From an uncultured Loktanella sp. (GTDB lineage Bacteria > Pseudomonadota > Alphaproteobacteria > Rhodobacterales > Rhodobacteraceae): DNA of 44,341 nt. Numbering within the stretch: position 1 is the first letter of the stretch; each line of letters opens with the position of its first letter. Under the pieces are notes generated by a model, which was not told the origin of the DNA, did not search any database, and worked only from the letters and a program-made list of their open reading frames with translations. Position numbers and translations under genes: made by a program. This document shows positions 31,379 to 39,409 of this stretch, one piece after another. The stretch spans positions 1 through 44,341 of the forward strand of contig CAKZNT010000033.1 in the NCBI GenBank assembly GCA_937132065.1. Direction: 5' to 3'.

Positions 31379-32272
31379 TTGGCGATTAAAATCGAGATGC
31401 TCCGTTGCTTTGCCGCGGTGGCAAAACACGGCAGTCTGGCCGAGGCGTCGATTGTGCTTGGCCGCACGCCCTCTGCGGTCTCGATGATGCTCAAGCAGTT
31501 CGAAGATCACATTGGCGCCCCCCTATTTGAAACCGCCCGCAAGTCACATTTGACCAGCCTTGGCGCAATGATTTACGAGCGTGCCAAAAGCGAAGTCACC
31601 CATTTTGAAAACACGGTTTCTGTCATCGAAGGGCTGGCCCGCTCCGAGGAAGGATACCTGCGCCTTGCGGTCGCCCCGTCGGTTGCAACGGCGATTTTAC
31701 CATCAGTTCTGATGGCATTTTCCACGGCGCATCCCCACGTTCAGATTGACCTGCGCGAGATGAATTCTGCAAGTATTATCAGCGAGTTGCGCAATGAGGG
31801 GGTTGATGTCGGGATTGGCACGCTCGGGGTGCAGGACGGTATGGATCGCACGGCTCTTTTCAGTGACGCATTTGGCGTTGTTTGCCGCAAGGATCATCAG
31901 CTGGCGCGTGATTGGGACAGTCTGACGTGGCGCGATATGCATGATCACACGTTGATCGCCAACGGGCTGTGCGCACAGATTGCCGACCCTGATTTTGCCC
32001 CTGTTTTAGAGCGGTCGCGTATGATGGTGCATAACACCTCGTCGCTGTTGGGTCTGGTGCAAGAAGGCGCGGGAATCACGGTTCTGCCAAAGCTGGCGGC
32101 GCTTGCCTTGCCTGACACGCTTTGCTTTCTCCCCTTGGCCGATCTGCGCGAGAGGCGGCATGTGCACATGGTGTCACAGCCCGCGCATCTACTTATGCCA
32201 GCGGTAAAATCATTCGTTAAGCTGATGAAACTAAAGGCAGTTTCCGGATTTTCCGACACTTCTGCTAATTAA
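31379..32272 (+). CDS. LysR family transcriptional regulator
   Basis: A 297-residue LysR-type regulator. The winged helix (about 1-60) has AKHGSLAEASIVLGRTPSAV, and the effector domain (about 88-290) contains LRLAVAPSVATAILPSVLMA. The first codon is TTG, but GGGAGG lies 6 nt before it and the N-terminus (MAIKIEMLRCFAAVAKHG) is right. It precedes the aldehyde dehydrogenase operon by about 100 bp in the same direction, and a LysR-type dyad sits in that gap, so regulation of that operon is likely. The inducer is not known. Confidence 0.9.
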   Translation: MAIKIEMLRCFAAVAKHGSLAEASIVLGRTPSAVSMMLKQFEDHIGAPLFETARKSHLTSLGAMIYERAKSEVTHFENTVSVIEGLARSEEGYLRLAVAPSVATAILPSVLMAFSTAHPHVQIDLREMNSASIISELRNEGVDVGIGTLGVQDGMDRTALFSDAFGVVCRKDHQLARDWDSLTWRDMHDHTLIANGLCAQIADPDFAPVLERSRMMVHNTSSLLGLVQEGAGITVLPKLAALALPDTLCFLPLADLRERRHVHMVSQPAHLLMPAVKSFVKLMKLKAVSGFSDTSAN

Positions 32273-32322
32273 GAGTTGCTGAATTAAAATACAATTATTT
32301 CGGAATGCCTGAAGTTGGAAAG

Positions 32323-32339
32323 TGCCTTACTATAAGGCA
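32323..32339. promoter_or_regulatory. Candidate LysR-type operator upstream of the aldehyde dehydrogenase operon
   Basis: TGCCTTA-CTA-TAAGGCA is a perfect 17-bp dyad with the T-N11-A type layout preferred by LysR regulators. It ends 37 nt before the aldehyde dehydrogenase start, and a LysR gene lies directly upstream. Confidence 0.5.
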
Positions 32340-32376
32340 ACGCGCTGTCGCGCCATCAACCTAAAGGATTACAAAA

Positions 32377-33828
32377 ATGTCGAACATGCACTTGAACTAT
32401 ATCGCGGGTGATTGGGTTGCTGGCGGGTCCGAAATCGAGAACCGCAACCCTTCTGATCTAAGCGATTTGATCGGCATGTTTGCACAGGCGACACCTGATC
32501 AGCTCGAGGCGACTTTGGATCAGGCGAAAATCGCGCAGGCCGAGTGGGCCGCTTATGGAATTGAGCGTAAATACAACGTGTTGATGGCAATCGGCACAGA
32601 GATGATGAGCCGCGCAGAAGAGCTTGGCACGTTGCTCGCACGCGAAGAAGGCAAGCCGATTGCAGAGGGCAAAGGCGAGGTTTACCGCGCTGGCCAGTTC
32701 TTTACCTATTACGCCGCTGAAACGCTGCGCCAGATGGGCGAGACGGCTGACTCTGTGCGCGATGGCATTGAAATCGACGTGCGCCGCGAGGCCGTTGGCG
32801 TGGTTGCGATCATTTCGCCTTGGAACTTCCCGACAGCGACCGCCTCTTGGAAAATCGCGCCTGCGCTGTGCTATGGCAACGCCGTCGTCTGGAAGCCCGC
32901 CAACGTGACGCCAGCCTCCGCTGTTGCGCTTGTCGAAATCATTTCCCGCCAAGACATTCCCAAAGGGCTGGTTTCGCTCTTGATGGGCGCTGGTGGGTCA
33001 ATCGGGCAGCGCCTTGTCGAAAGCCCGAAGGTCAACGCGATCAGCTTTACGGGCTCGGTTCCTGTGGGCAAGGGCATCGCTGCCGCAGCTATCCAGAACC
33101 TGACGCGCGTGCAAATGGAGATGGGTTCCAAGAACGCGCTGGCTGTTATGGATGACGCGGATCTTGACCTTGCTGTCACCCTTGCGCTTGGCGGCGCGTT
33201 TGGTGGATCGGGCCAGAAATGCACGGCGTCCTCGCGCCTTGTTGTTCACAAATCCGTCCACGACGAATTTGTCGAGAAGTTGACCGCTGGCGCGCAGGCG
33301 ATGAAGGTCGGGCACGCTCTTGAGGCAGGCACGCAGATCGGTCCTGTGGTCTCCGAGCAGCAGCTTAACGATAACCTCGCTTATGTTGATTTGGGCGCAA
33401 AAGAAGGTGCTGAACTGGTTTGCGGCGGCCAGCGCCTCGAGATGCCAACCAAGGGCTATTACATGTCTCCCGGCGTATTTGTCGGCACGAACAATGACAT
33501 GCGTATCAACCGTGAAGAGATGTTTGCGCCGCTGGCTTGCGTGATCAAGGTTGACGGCTACGAAGAAGCGTTGAACGTAGTGAACGACACCAACTTTGGC
33601 CTGACATCAGGCATTGTGACCACGAACCTTGCCCGCGCCACCCACTTCCGCCGCAATGCGCAAACTGGCTGCGTGATGGTGAACCTGCCAACGGCAGGCA
33701 CGGATTATCACGTGCCGTTTGGTGGCCGTGGTGACAGTTCCTATGGCCCGCGCGAGCAGGGTAAATCGGCGGCTGAATTCTACACAATCGTCAAGACGTC
33801 TTACATCTCGTCTGGCACGCCGTTCTGA
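32377..33828 (+). CDS. NAD(P)-dependent aldehyde dehydrogenase (DoeC or ketoglutarate-semialdehyde dehydrogenase type)
   Basis: A 483-residue ALDH. Glu248 (QMEMGSKNALAV) is the general base and Cys282 (SGQKCTASSRLV) the nucleophile. IISPWNFPTATASWKIAPAL and FTGSVPVGKGI bind cofactor. The C-terminal VNLPTAGTDYHVPFGGRGDS and YGPREQGK resemble ketoglutarate-semialdehyde dehydrogenases. Two readings are possible. It may be DoeC, which oxidises aspartate semialdehyde to aspartate in ectoine breakdown, given the doe genes nearby. It may instead serve the operon it heads, because its TGA overlaps the ATG of the M19-like gene (TGATG). A LysR gene separates it from doeX. AAAGGA precedes the ATG. Confidence 0.87.
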   Translation: MSNMHLNYIAGDWVAGGSEIENRNPSDLSDLIGMFAQATPDQLEATLDQAKIAQAEWAAYGIERKYNVLMAIGTEMMSRAEELGTLLAREEGKPIAEGKGEVYRAGQFFTYYAAETLRQMGETADSVRDGIEIDVRREAVGVVAIISPWNFPTATASWKIAPALCYGNAVVWKPANVTPASAVALVEIISRQDIPKGLVSLLMGAGGSIGQRLVESPKVNAISFTGSVPVGKGIAAAAIQNLTRVQMEMGSKNALAVMDDADLDLAVTLALGGAFGGSGQKCTASSRLVVHKSVHDEFVEKLTAGAQAMKVGHALEAGTQIGPVVSEQQLNDNLAYVDLGAKEGAELVCGGQRLEMPTKGYYMSPGVFVGTNNDMRINREEMFAPLACVIKVDGYEEALNVVNDTNFGLTSGIVTTNLARATHFRRNAQTGCVMVNLPTAGTDYHVPFGGRGDSSYGPREQGKSAAEFYTIVKTSYISSGTPF

Positions 33829-34802
33829 TGCTGATTGATAACCTGCAATATGCGAATTGGTCGGAGAAGATTTTTCGACAGCTACGGGAAGGGGGCGTGG
33901 ATGCCATTCACGTCACCATCTCGTATCACGAAAATTTTCGCGAAACGGTTCTGAATTTCGAGCGTTGGAACCGCTGGTTCGAGCAATACCCCGATCTGAT
34001 CATGAAGGGTCTATGGGCGAGTGATGTGGATCGTGCCAAGGCCGAAGGCAAAACCGCGGTTTTCTTTGGCTTTCAGAACCCAAGTCCGATCGAAGATGAC
34101 ATCGGCCTTGTCGAAATCGTGCACACGCTGGGCGCGCGGTTCATGCAGTTGACCTATAATAACCAGTCGTTGCTTGCCACGGGATGTTATGAGGCCGAAG
34201 ACATGGGCATCACGCGCATGGGCCGTCAGGTGATCAAAGAGATGAACCGTGTTGGCCTCGTGATCGACATGAGCCATTCTGCGGATCGCTCCACGATGGA
34301 GGCGGCTGATATTTCAGAGCGCCCCATCGCGATTACCCATGCGAACCCTTATGATTGGTCGCCTGCGCTGCGTAACAAGAAGGATGACGTCATCCGCGCG
34401 GTCACGCAAAATGGCGGCATGCTCGGCTTTTCGGTCTATCCGCATCACCTGAAGGGCAAGACCGATTGCACGCTTGAAAGCTTTTGCGAAATGATTGCCC
34501 GCACGGCGGATAAATTCGGCGCAGAGCACCTCGGGATCGGCACGGATCTTTGTCAGGATCAACCCGACAGCATTGTCGAATGGATGCGCGTTGGCCGCTG
34601 GAGCAAGGAAATTGACTACGGCGAAGGGTCTGCCTCTGACGCGGGTTTCCCGCCGATGCCACACTGGTTCCAAGACAACCGTGATTTCGGGAATATCGAG
34701 GCGGGTTTGCGCGCCGTGGGCATGAATGCCACAGAGGTTGCGGGCATCATGGGCGACAACTGGCATACCTTTTACGCTGCGAACTTCGGACCTCAGGGGT
34801 AG
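33828..34802 (+). CDS. M19 (renal dipeptidase-like) family protein with incomplete metal site
   Basis: A 324-residue TIM-barrel protein of the membrane dipeptidase family. The second half of the fold is clear: VIDMSHSADRSTMEAAD with His150, ITHANPYDW with His171, LGIGTDLCQDQP, and VAGIMGDNWHTFY at the C-terminus. The first half is altered. The HxD that opens the barrel in active M19 enzymes is replaced by IDNLQYANW, and the bridging Glu is replaced in FFGFQNPSP (Gln83). It may bind one metal or have a different activity. From memory, M19-like genes of this kind sit next to dimethylglycine-catabolism (dgc) genes in pseudomonads, but no dgc gene is present here. Coupled to the aldehyde dehydrogenase by TGATG. 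Confidence 0.82.
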   Translation: MLIDNLQYANWSEKIFRQLREGGVDAIHVTISYHENFRETVLNFERWNRWFEQYPDLIMKGLWASDVDRAKAEGKTAVFFGFQNPSPIEDDIGLVEIVHTLGARFMQLTYNNQSLLATGCYEAEDMGITRMGRQVIKEMNRVGLVIDMSHSADRSTMEAADISERPIAITHANPYDWSPALRNKKDDVIRAVTQNGGMLGFSVYPHHLKGKTDCTLESFCEMIARTADKFGAEHLGIGTDLCQDQPDSIVEWMRVGRWSKEIDYGEGSASDAGFPPMPHWFQDNRDFGNIEAGLRAVGMNATEVAGIMGDNWHTFYAANFGPQG

Positions 34803-34811
34803 GAATTTTCA

Positions 34812-36509
34812 ATGACATATCAGCCGCAAAACCTCATCCCGCGCCGCGACCCCGCTATGGTGATGAAGCTTGCACGGCTGGGGTCATTCCATCAATCCCG
34901 CCTCTCGTTTATGCGTATTCTGACGCGCCGGATGACGCGGGAAAACTGGACGTTTTCGCGCCCCGTTTTCGAGATTGATGACCAAGGTGTCGGGCATGCA
35001 GTATTTTGTGCCCACACGGGGGAGCGGACTTATTCGCTGGTGGCGTTTGCGCATGACTTGCCCGCTGACAAGCGCTCTGATCGTGTGATCGCGGAGGCGT
35101 GGGATAGCACGTTTACCCTGTTTGACGGTGTGCCGACGGCTGATGATATTGCCCGTTTGGCCCGCAATGTGCCGCTGCAAGAGGCAGGGCGCGTGACCGA
35201 GCGAGAGTTGTCGGTGTCGCGGGCGAACCGCTCTGTGCGCTTATGGGAACATGTGGTGTCGCATCTGGCGGCAGGCACACAGCCTGACACAACAGAGATC
35301 GCCAAAGTCGGTTATTTGATGCGCACTACTGCCGTTTACGGATCGGGCAAGTTGGGGGCGGCAGACCGCGAGCAGATCGCGGAACGACCAGAGTTTAGCG
35401 CCCCGTTTCAGGTTGAAATGCTATCGGTCTATTTGACCCGCGTTTACGTGCGTGACCTTGTGCAACACATGGCCAACCAGCGTGGCGGTGCCAAGGCTGC
35501 GACGCTTGCCCCCGAGATTGCCCGTAGCATGGGCATTGGAAACTCCACGGGCCTTGGCATGGCTCCGTTTCTGCTTAACCATCCGAAATTGTTGAACAAC
35601 TGGATCATGGCGCGCGAAGAGGCGATTGCGCGCGTGCGTAGCCTTGCAACGGCGCGCCCCGCGGATGCGAAGCTGTTTCGCGAGTTACTTGCGCGTTCGG
35701 TTGTCTCTGCAAAGATCTGGCATTCCGAGCATGAAATCCAGCGTGATAAGCTGGTTGAATTGCGCCGTGATCTTGATGTTCTTGTCGCGCGCACGCGCTC
35801 GTCCGATCTTGTGGGTAATTATCCTTGGGATCACCTTTACGGATGGGCCGAAACGCATTTGGGTGTTGATGCACAAGAGTGCCTCGCATCGCTGATGCTT
35901 GAGCCATATGGCGACCTTGTTGACCCGTTGACGGATGGCATGTCGGACGCTGATTATAGCGCGTTTCGCATCAAAGGGGCGATGACGCTTGCGCATGTCA
36001 GCAAAATTCTGGCGGATCGCTATCACTGGGTTTCTGGGATAGATTGGGCTGCGGCGCAAAACTGTGCCCGCCTTTGGTATGTGTCCGAAGAAAAGCTCGA
36101 GCCCCGTTTGGGAGAGCGATTTGAAGAGCCGTTGGCCGATTACGAACAACCACTTGCACCGGGTCGTGATGCGGCGGCTTTGCAGACGGTGATTGCAGGA
36201 TTGGATCAGGGCGCGACTGTCGCTGAGTTTTTGTCAAAGCACCCAGAGCACCGCTGTAGCATGCGGCGTATCCAGATGGCCGAGCATGCGCCTTATGCCG
36301 AAATTCGCGACAACACCATCGGGTCGGATTTGCTGCCGATTGATATGTTGCGCTGTAAGCTGTCGTTCTTTGGTGCGACCCATTTTGACCCGCGCTCTGA
36401 TCGCTGGGTGCGGATTTGTTTGTTCGGGAACGCGCCTTTCCCCGAGGAACTCCAGCATGCCAAGTCGGACGACTGGGCCTATCCACCACGAGAGGCGCAG
36501 GTAGTATGA
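34812..36509 (+). CDS. Conserved protein of unknown function (565 residues)
   Basis: I do not recognise a domain in this protein. It looks soluble: there is no signal peptide or membrane segment, and it is rich in charged helices, for example KLVELRRDLDVLVARTRS. The N-terminal part (about 25-95) looks beta-rich (NWTFSRPVFEIDDQGVGHAV). Distinctive stretches that may be conserved are GIGNSTGLGMAPFLLNHP, LGVDAQECLASLMLEPYGDL and RDNTIGSDLLPIDMLRCK. It lies 9 nt after the M19-like gene and overlaps the DUF3726 gene by ATGA, so the two unknown proteins probably act together on the substrate of the M19-like protein or the aldehyde dehydrogenase. Confidence 0.75.
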   Translation: MTYQPQNLIPRRDPAMVMKLARLGSFHQSRLSFMRILTRRMTRENWTFSRPVFEIDDQGVGHAVFCAHTGERTYSLVAFAHDLPADKRSDRVIAEAWDSTFTLFDGVPTADDIARLARNVPLQEAGRVTERELSVSRANRSVRLWEHVVSHLAAGTQPDTTEIAKVGYLMRTTAVYGSGKLGAADREQIAERPEFSAPFQVEMLSVYLTRVYVRDLVQHMANQRGGAKAATLAPEIARSMGIGNSTGLGMAPFLLNHPKLLNNWIMAREEAIARVRSLATARPADAKLFRELLARSVVSAKIWHSEHEIQRDKLVELRRDLDVLVARTRSSDLVGNYPWDHLYGWAETHLGVDAQECLASLMLEPYGDLVDPLTDGMSDADYSAFRIKGAMTLAHVSKILADRYHWVSGIDWAAAQNCARLWYVSEEKLEPRLGERFEEPLADYEQPLAPGRDAAALQTVIAGLDQGATVAEFLSKHPEHRCSMRRIQMAEHAPYAEIRDNTIGSDLLPIDMLRCKLSFFGATHFDPRSDRWVRICLFGNAPFPEELQHAKSDDWAYPPREAQVV

Positions 36510-37153
36510 CGTATTCACTCAACGAGGTTGAAGCGCTGACCAAACGGGCGGCGCGCGGTGCGGGATACACGTGGGGCTTAGCCGAGGAGGCGGGTAAAGC
36601 GGTGCGCTGGCTGTCGTCCTATGGTCTTGACGGTGCGGGCGCGTTGGTGGCGCTGCATGCGCGCAAAAACGGATCGCAAGAGGTCGATCATGGTCCCGAT
36701 CAGCTTGCGGGGGTCTGGACGTCGCAGAGCGGTGTTTTGTGCCCGATTACGACGGGCGCAACCTTATGCGACAGTGCGCTACGTATCGCTGAAGAAGGAG
36801 TGCAAACCGCGCAGATTGCCTATCCGATGTTGATCGTCCCCTTCGCTGCGTCTGCTGCCACCCGCCTTGGTGAACGTGTCTCGCTGCGCTGGGCATCGGT
36901 GCGCATTGACGTGGAGCGGGACGGGCTGTGGATTGATGATCCCAAGGGCGAAATCGGCGTGCCAATGGTCGACACCTTGCAGTGTGGCCTCTCACGAGGT
37001 GCAACGGGCGCGCCACAGCCTAGGCAATCGCGTGGCGAGATTGATGCAGATGTTTTTGCTGCGTTGAACCAGTTTGCCCATCGCACCTACGCCCCCTCAA
37101 CAGAGGAATCTCGGATGCGCGGGGCTGGCGCGGGCGTCAGCGACAACGACTGA
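36506..37153 (+). CDS. DUF3726 domain-containing protein
   Basis: A 215-residue soluble protein that matches my memory of DUF3726: the N-terminus is SLNEVEALTKRAARGAGYTW followed by GLAEEAGKAVRWLSSYGLDG. No function is known for the family. The ATG at 36506 overlaps the stop of the 565-residue protein (ATGA). A longer in-frame start 30 codons upstream lies inside that gene and is unlikely. It is the last gene of the aldehyde dehydrogenase operon; tRNA-Arg starts 85 nt later. The C-terminal 30 residues or so look disordered (Ser, Gly and Arg rich). Confidence 0.8.
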   Translation: MTYSLNEVEALTKRAARGAGYTWGLAEEAGKAVRWLSSYGLDGAGALVALHARKNGSQEVDHGPDQLAGVWTSQSGVLCPITTGATLCDSALRIAEEGVQTAQIAYPMLIVPFAASAATRLGERVSLRWASVRIDVERDGLWIDDPKGEIGVPMVDTLQCGLSRGATGAPQPRQSRGEIDADVFAALNQFAHRTYAPSTEESRMRGAGAGVSDND

Positions 37154-37179
37154 TCAACGTCGTGCTGCTGTCTATTCGC

Positions 37180-37204
37180 AAAAAAATGCAAGAATTGCTC
37201 TTGC
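37180..37204 (-). terminator. Candidate terminator for the minus-strand iron operon
   Basis: On the minus strand, GCAAGA and TCTTGC form a 6-bp stem with a 5-nt loop, followed by A and seven Ts. It lies about 150 nt past the DUF1513 stop, beyond the tRNA gene. Read on the plus strand it has no T-run. The short stem makes it a weak call. Confidence 0.4.
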
Positions 37205-37238
37205 CAGCGACAGCAATGCACCGCAAATAAGCACTGCC

Positions 37239-37315
37239 GGTCCCGTAGCTCAACTGGATAGAGCACCTCACTTCTAATGAGGATGTTGGGGGTTCGAGTC
37301 CTCCCGGGATCGCCA
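37239..37315 (+). tRNA. tRNA-Arg (anticodon TCT)
   Basis: A full 77-nt cloverleaf. The acceptor GGTCCCG pairs with CGGGATC (one G-U pair), the D arm is GCTC/GAGC, and the anticodon stem CCTCA/TGAGG encloses the loop CTTCTAA with anticodon TCT at 37273-37275, reading AGA. The variable loop is 5 nt, and the T arm GGGGG/CCTCC carries TTCGAGT. The 3' CCA is encoded. No integrase or attachment-site duplication is seen next to it. Confidence 0.97.
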
Positions 37316-37353
37316 CATGCATCGCCTTTTTGCAGGCAAGCGAATGCCAGCCA

Positions 37354-38436
37354 TTAAATCCTGATCAGGTGATTGTCCCAAGCGCGTGGGTGTGCCGCGA
37401 GTGGTGACAGGTCGCTGCCTTGCGCCCTTAGCACGCCGCCCAGACCGTCCGTGGTGAAAAACCCGTGTTGCGCGCTGCTTAGGCCGCAAATGTCGCGGCG
37501 TTCGATGAATATCGGATCGCGGGCGTTGCGGTCAAAATGCACCAATCGCCCGCCTTTGGGGCAGGTGATGGCAACGCGTGCGCCTTGTCCGTCGAATGCG
37601 ATGCTTGCAGCGTAGTTTCTCAACCCGAAAGCCAGGTGGTCGGGGAGCGCTGCAAGGGTGACCGCATTGCCCCGTTTGTGCAGCCCCATAAGCGGTGGCA
37701 AGACAACGGGATCGCCTTCCCATTGCATCGCAAATGCGACCGTGCCGTCAGGCGCTGCGGCGAGATGGCGGATCGAGTTCTGGTGCAACGCCTTTGGCAA
37801 GGACATCTGCTCCAGCAACGCGCCCTCCAACGTCAGATAGGTCAGATTTGGGGCCATTGTATCAATGTTTAGCTTGCTGCGGTCATCATCCAGCGCTGCA
37901 ATTATGCCGCCATTGGCAACGGCAAGTGTGGCCCCGTCCGTAAGCCGCAGAATTTCATGTGGTCCGATCCCGCCTGATGAAAAACAGCCCCTTCGTGTGT
38001 AGTGATCCGTGTTCCACACCCCGATTTTTCCTGCGCCGCTTTTGTTCTCGACCTCGCTGGTGAACAATATGCGCCCGTCCGCACTATAGCTGCCATGCCC
38101 GCTAAAATGGCGCCCGCTTGGAGCCTCAAGGTGGTGCATGATCCGCCCCGAAACACAGTCGATCGCAAGCGCAAATGTGCCAGGTCGCCGCGCGAATGCA
38201 ACGGCCTCTGGCTTGATGGGATGCGCCGCGCCTGCATGTCCGCGCGCGGGCAGGGGGAGGGCAAATGTTTGTGCGCCCTGCGCGGTCAACCCGATCAACG
38301 AGAAGGTCCCATCTCGCTCTTTTGCCGCCGCAAGATAGGCAGGGCTACCTGCATCAGCCCATGTCATTGCAGGCAAGGTTGCCGTCACCAAGAGGGAGGC
38401 GATGAAGCCGCGCCGCGTTGCCAAGTCAGTCACCAT
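37354..38436 (-). CDS. DUF1513 protein, Tat-exported beta-propeller-like
   Basis: A 360-residue periplasmic protein. The N-terminus carries a twin-arginine signal (ATRRGFIASLLVTATLPA), which is why the ATG at 38436 was preferred to the one ten codons upstream. The mature part has repeated short beta-strand motifs and matches DUF1513 (VAFARRPGTFALAIDC, SGHGSYSADGRILFTSEVEN, GIGPHEILRLTDG, NSIRHLAAAPDGTVAFAMQW). Its role is unknown, but it is a regular member of imelysin/di-haem iron clusters. It overlaps the end of the upstream imelysin gene by 11 nt and is the last gene of the operon. Confidence 0.87.
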   Translation of the reverse strand: MVTDLATRRGFIASLLVTATLPAMTWADAGSPAYLAAAKERDGTFSLIGLTAQGAQTFALPLPARGHAGAAHPIKPEAVAFARRPGTFALAIDCVSGRIMHHLEAPSGRHFSGHGSYSADGRILFTSEVENKSGAGKIGVWNTDHYTRRGCFSSGGIGPHEILRLTDGATLAVANGGIIAALDDDRSKLNIDTMAPNLTYLTLEGALLEQMSLPKALHQNSIRHLAAAPDGTVAFAMQWEGDPVVLPPLMGLHKRGNAVTLAALPDHLAFGLRNYAASIAFDGQGARVAITCPKGGRLVHFDRNARDPIFIERRDICGLSSAQHGFFTTDGLGGVLRAQGSDLSPLAAHPRAWDNHLIRI

Positions 38437-39409
38437 CCGCCGCGTTGAAACCCGCTTGCACACCAAGCAAGTCGCTTAATTCCACTTCTGCGGCAACAGC
38501 GATGTCGCGTAGGGTCTGCTGGAGAACCTCAACTTTAAAGCGGCCCTGCGGGTCTGCGACATTGGCAAAAGCCGGGTCGTCCAATTGCTCCAGTTTCGCG
38601 AATGCCCGCGCAAATGCGGCGTCGGTCACAGGTGTTTGCGCGTCCGAGAGCGTGTCTTTTAGGGATTTAAGTCCTTGCAACGATATCAAAATATTGTGCT
38701 GGCTGCGCTCTGAGCGCCAGTTTTCGGCACGGGTCGGGCGGGGGCGCTCGAATGTGTCAAGCGGGCGACCCAACCTGTTGTCGATGTCGAACTCGAGCCC
38801 CGCAAGCAGGGAGGTGAACAGCGCTTGAACCCCTTCGCGCTCGGTTAGGTAAATCTGGTTGTCAGGTGCGCCCGCGTTGCGCAAAGTTGCGCCATACCCG
38901 GTTTGCCAAGCGTCAGTGACTTGGGTGGCAATGTTCGCAAGATCAGCGGCAAGGGCGCGCCTGAGCGCGCAGCCATAGGCGCCTGTGTCGTCAAACTGCG
39001 GATCAAACAGAAGATATTCCAGCGCATAAAAGCCCCGCGCGGCCGCTGACAGTTGCGCGGTCCCTTCAGGGGTTGAAATCACGTCATCTTGCGTGGCAAC
39101 CAGCCTCGCCAAGGTCCGCACGCCCGCGCTGCGCCCATCGGGCCAAAAGGCTATAATCACCGCGCGCCCGTCTTGTTCGATAGGGCCAAAATGCAGGTGG
39201 CTGATGTTGATCCACGCGTCAAATGCATCGTGCCAAGCGGGTCGCATCGCCGCAATTGTGCAGTCGGATGTTGCGCCTTCACTGAGGGTTGTTGCCGTTT
39301 GTGCGAATGTCGCATAGCCGGGCAGAATGTAGTCATCTACCGCCCGTGCAACATCGGCGGACGCGGTGCTGGCCGTTAATGCCGCGATGCAAGACATGAT
39401 ATATTTCAT
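38426..39409 (-). CDS. Imelysin family protein (second copy)
   Basis: A 327-residue exported protein with a short signal peptide (about 1-18; MKYIMSCIAALTASTASA). The imelysin fold is recognised by PAWHDAFDAWINISHLHFGP and by SAAARGFYALEYLLFDPQFD. The family GxHxxE iron-site motif reads GFYALE here, so the histidine is a tyrosine (Tyr128). It may have lost iron binding or use other ligands. It overlaps the DUF1111 gene upstream by 4 nt and DUF1513 downstream by 11 nt, so the proteins are made together, presumably as parts of a periplasmic iron-uptake assembly. Confidence 0.88.
   Translation of the reverse strand: MKYIMSCIAALTASTASADVARAVDDYILPGYATFAQTATTLSEGATSDCTIAAMRPAWHDAFDAWINISHLHFGPIEQDGRAVIIAFWPDGRSAGVRTLARLVATQDDVISTPEGTAQLSAAARGFYALEYLLFDPQFDDTGAYGCALRRALAADLANIATQVTDAWQTGYGATLRNAGAPDNQIYLTEREGVQALFTSLLAGLEFDIDNRLGRPLDTFERPRPTRAENWRSERSQHNILISLQGLKSLKDTLSDAQTPVTDAAFARAFAKLEQLDDPAFANVADPQGRFKVEVLQQTLRDIAVAAEVELSDLLGVQAGFNAADGD

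Noticed and set aside
36416-36505. Longer start for the DUF3726 gene
   Set aside because: The extra 30 codons lie inside the preceding gene, and the DUF3726 conserved start (SLNEVEAL) follows the ATG at 36506 directly.
37239-37315. tRNA-Arg as an integration site for a mobile element
   Set aside because: No integrase, transposase, repeated tRNA 3' end or change in gene style is seen on either side.
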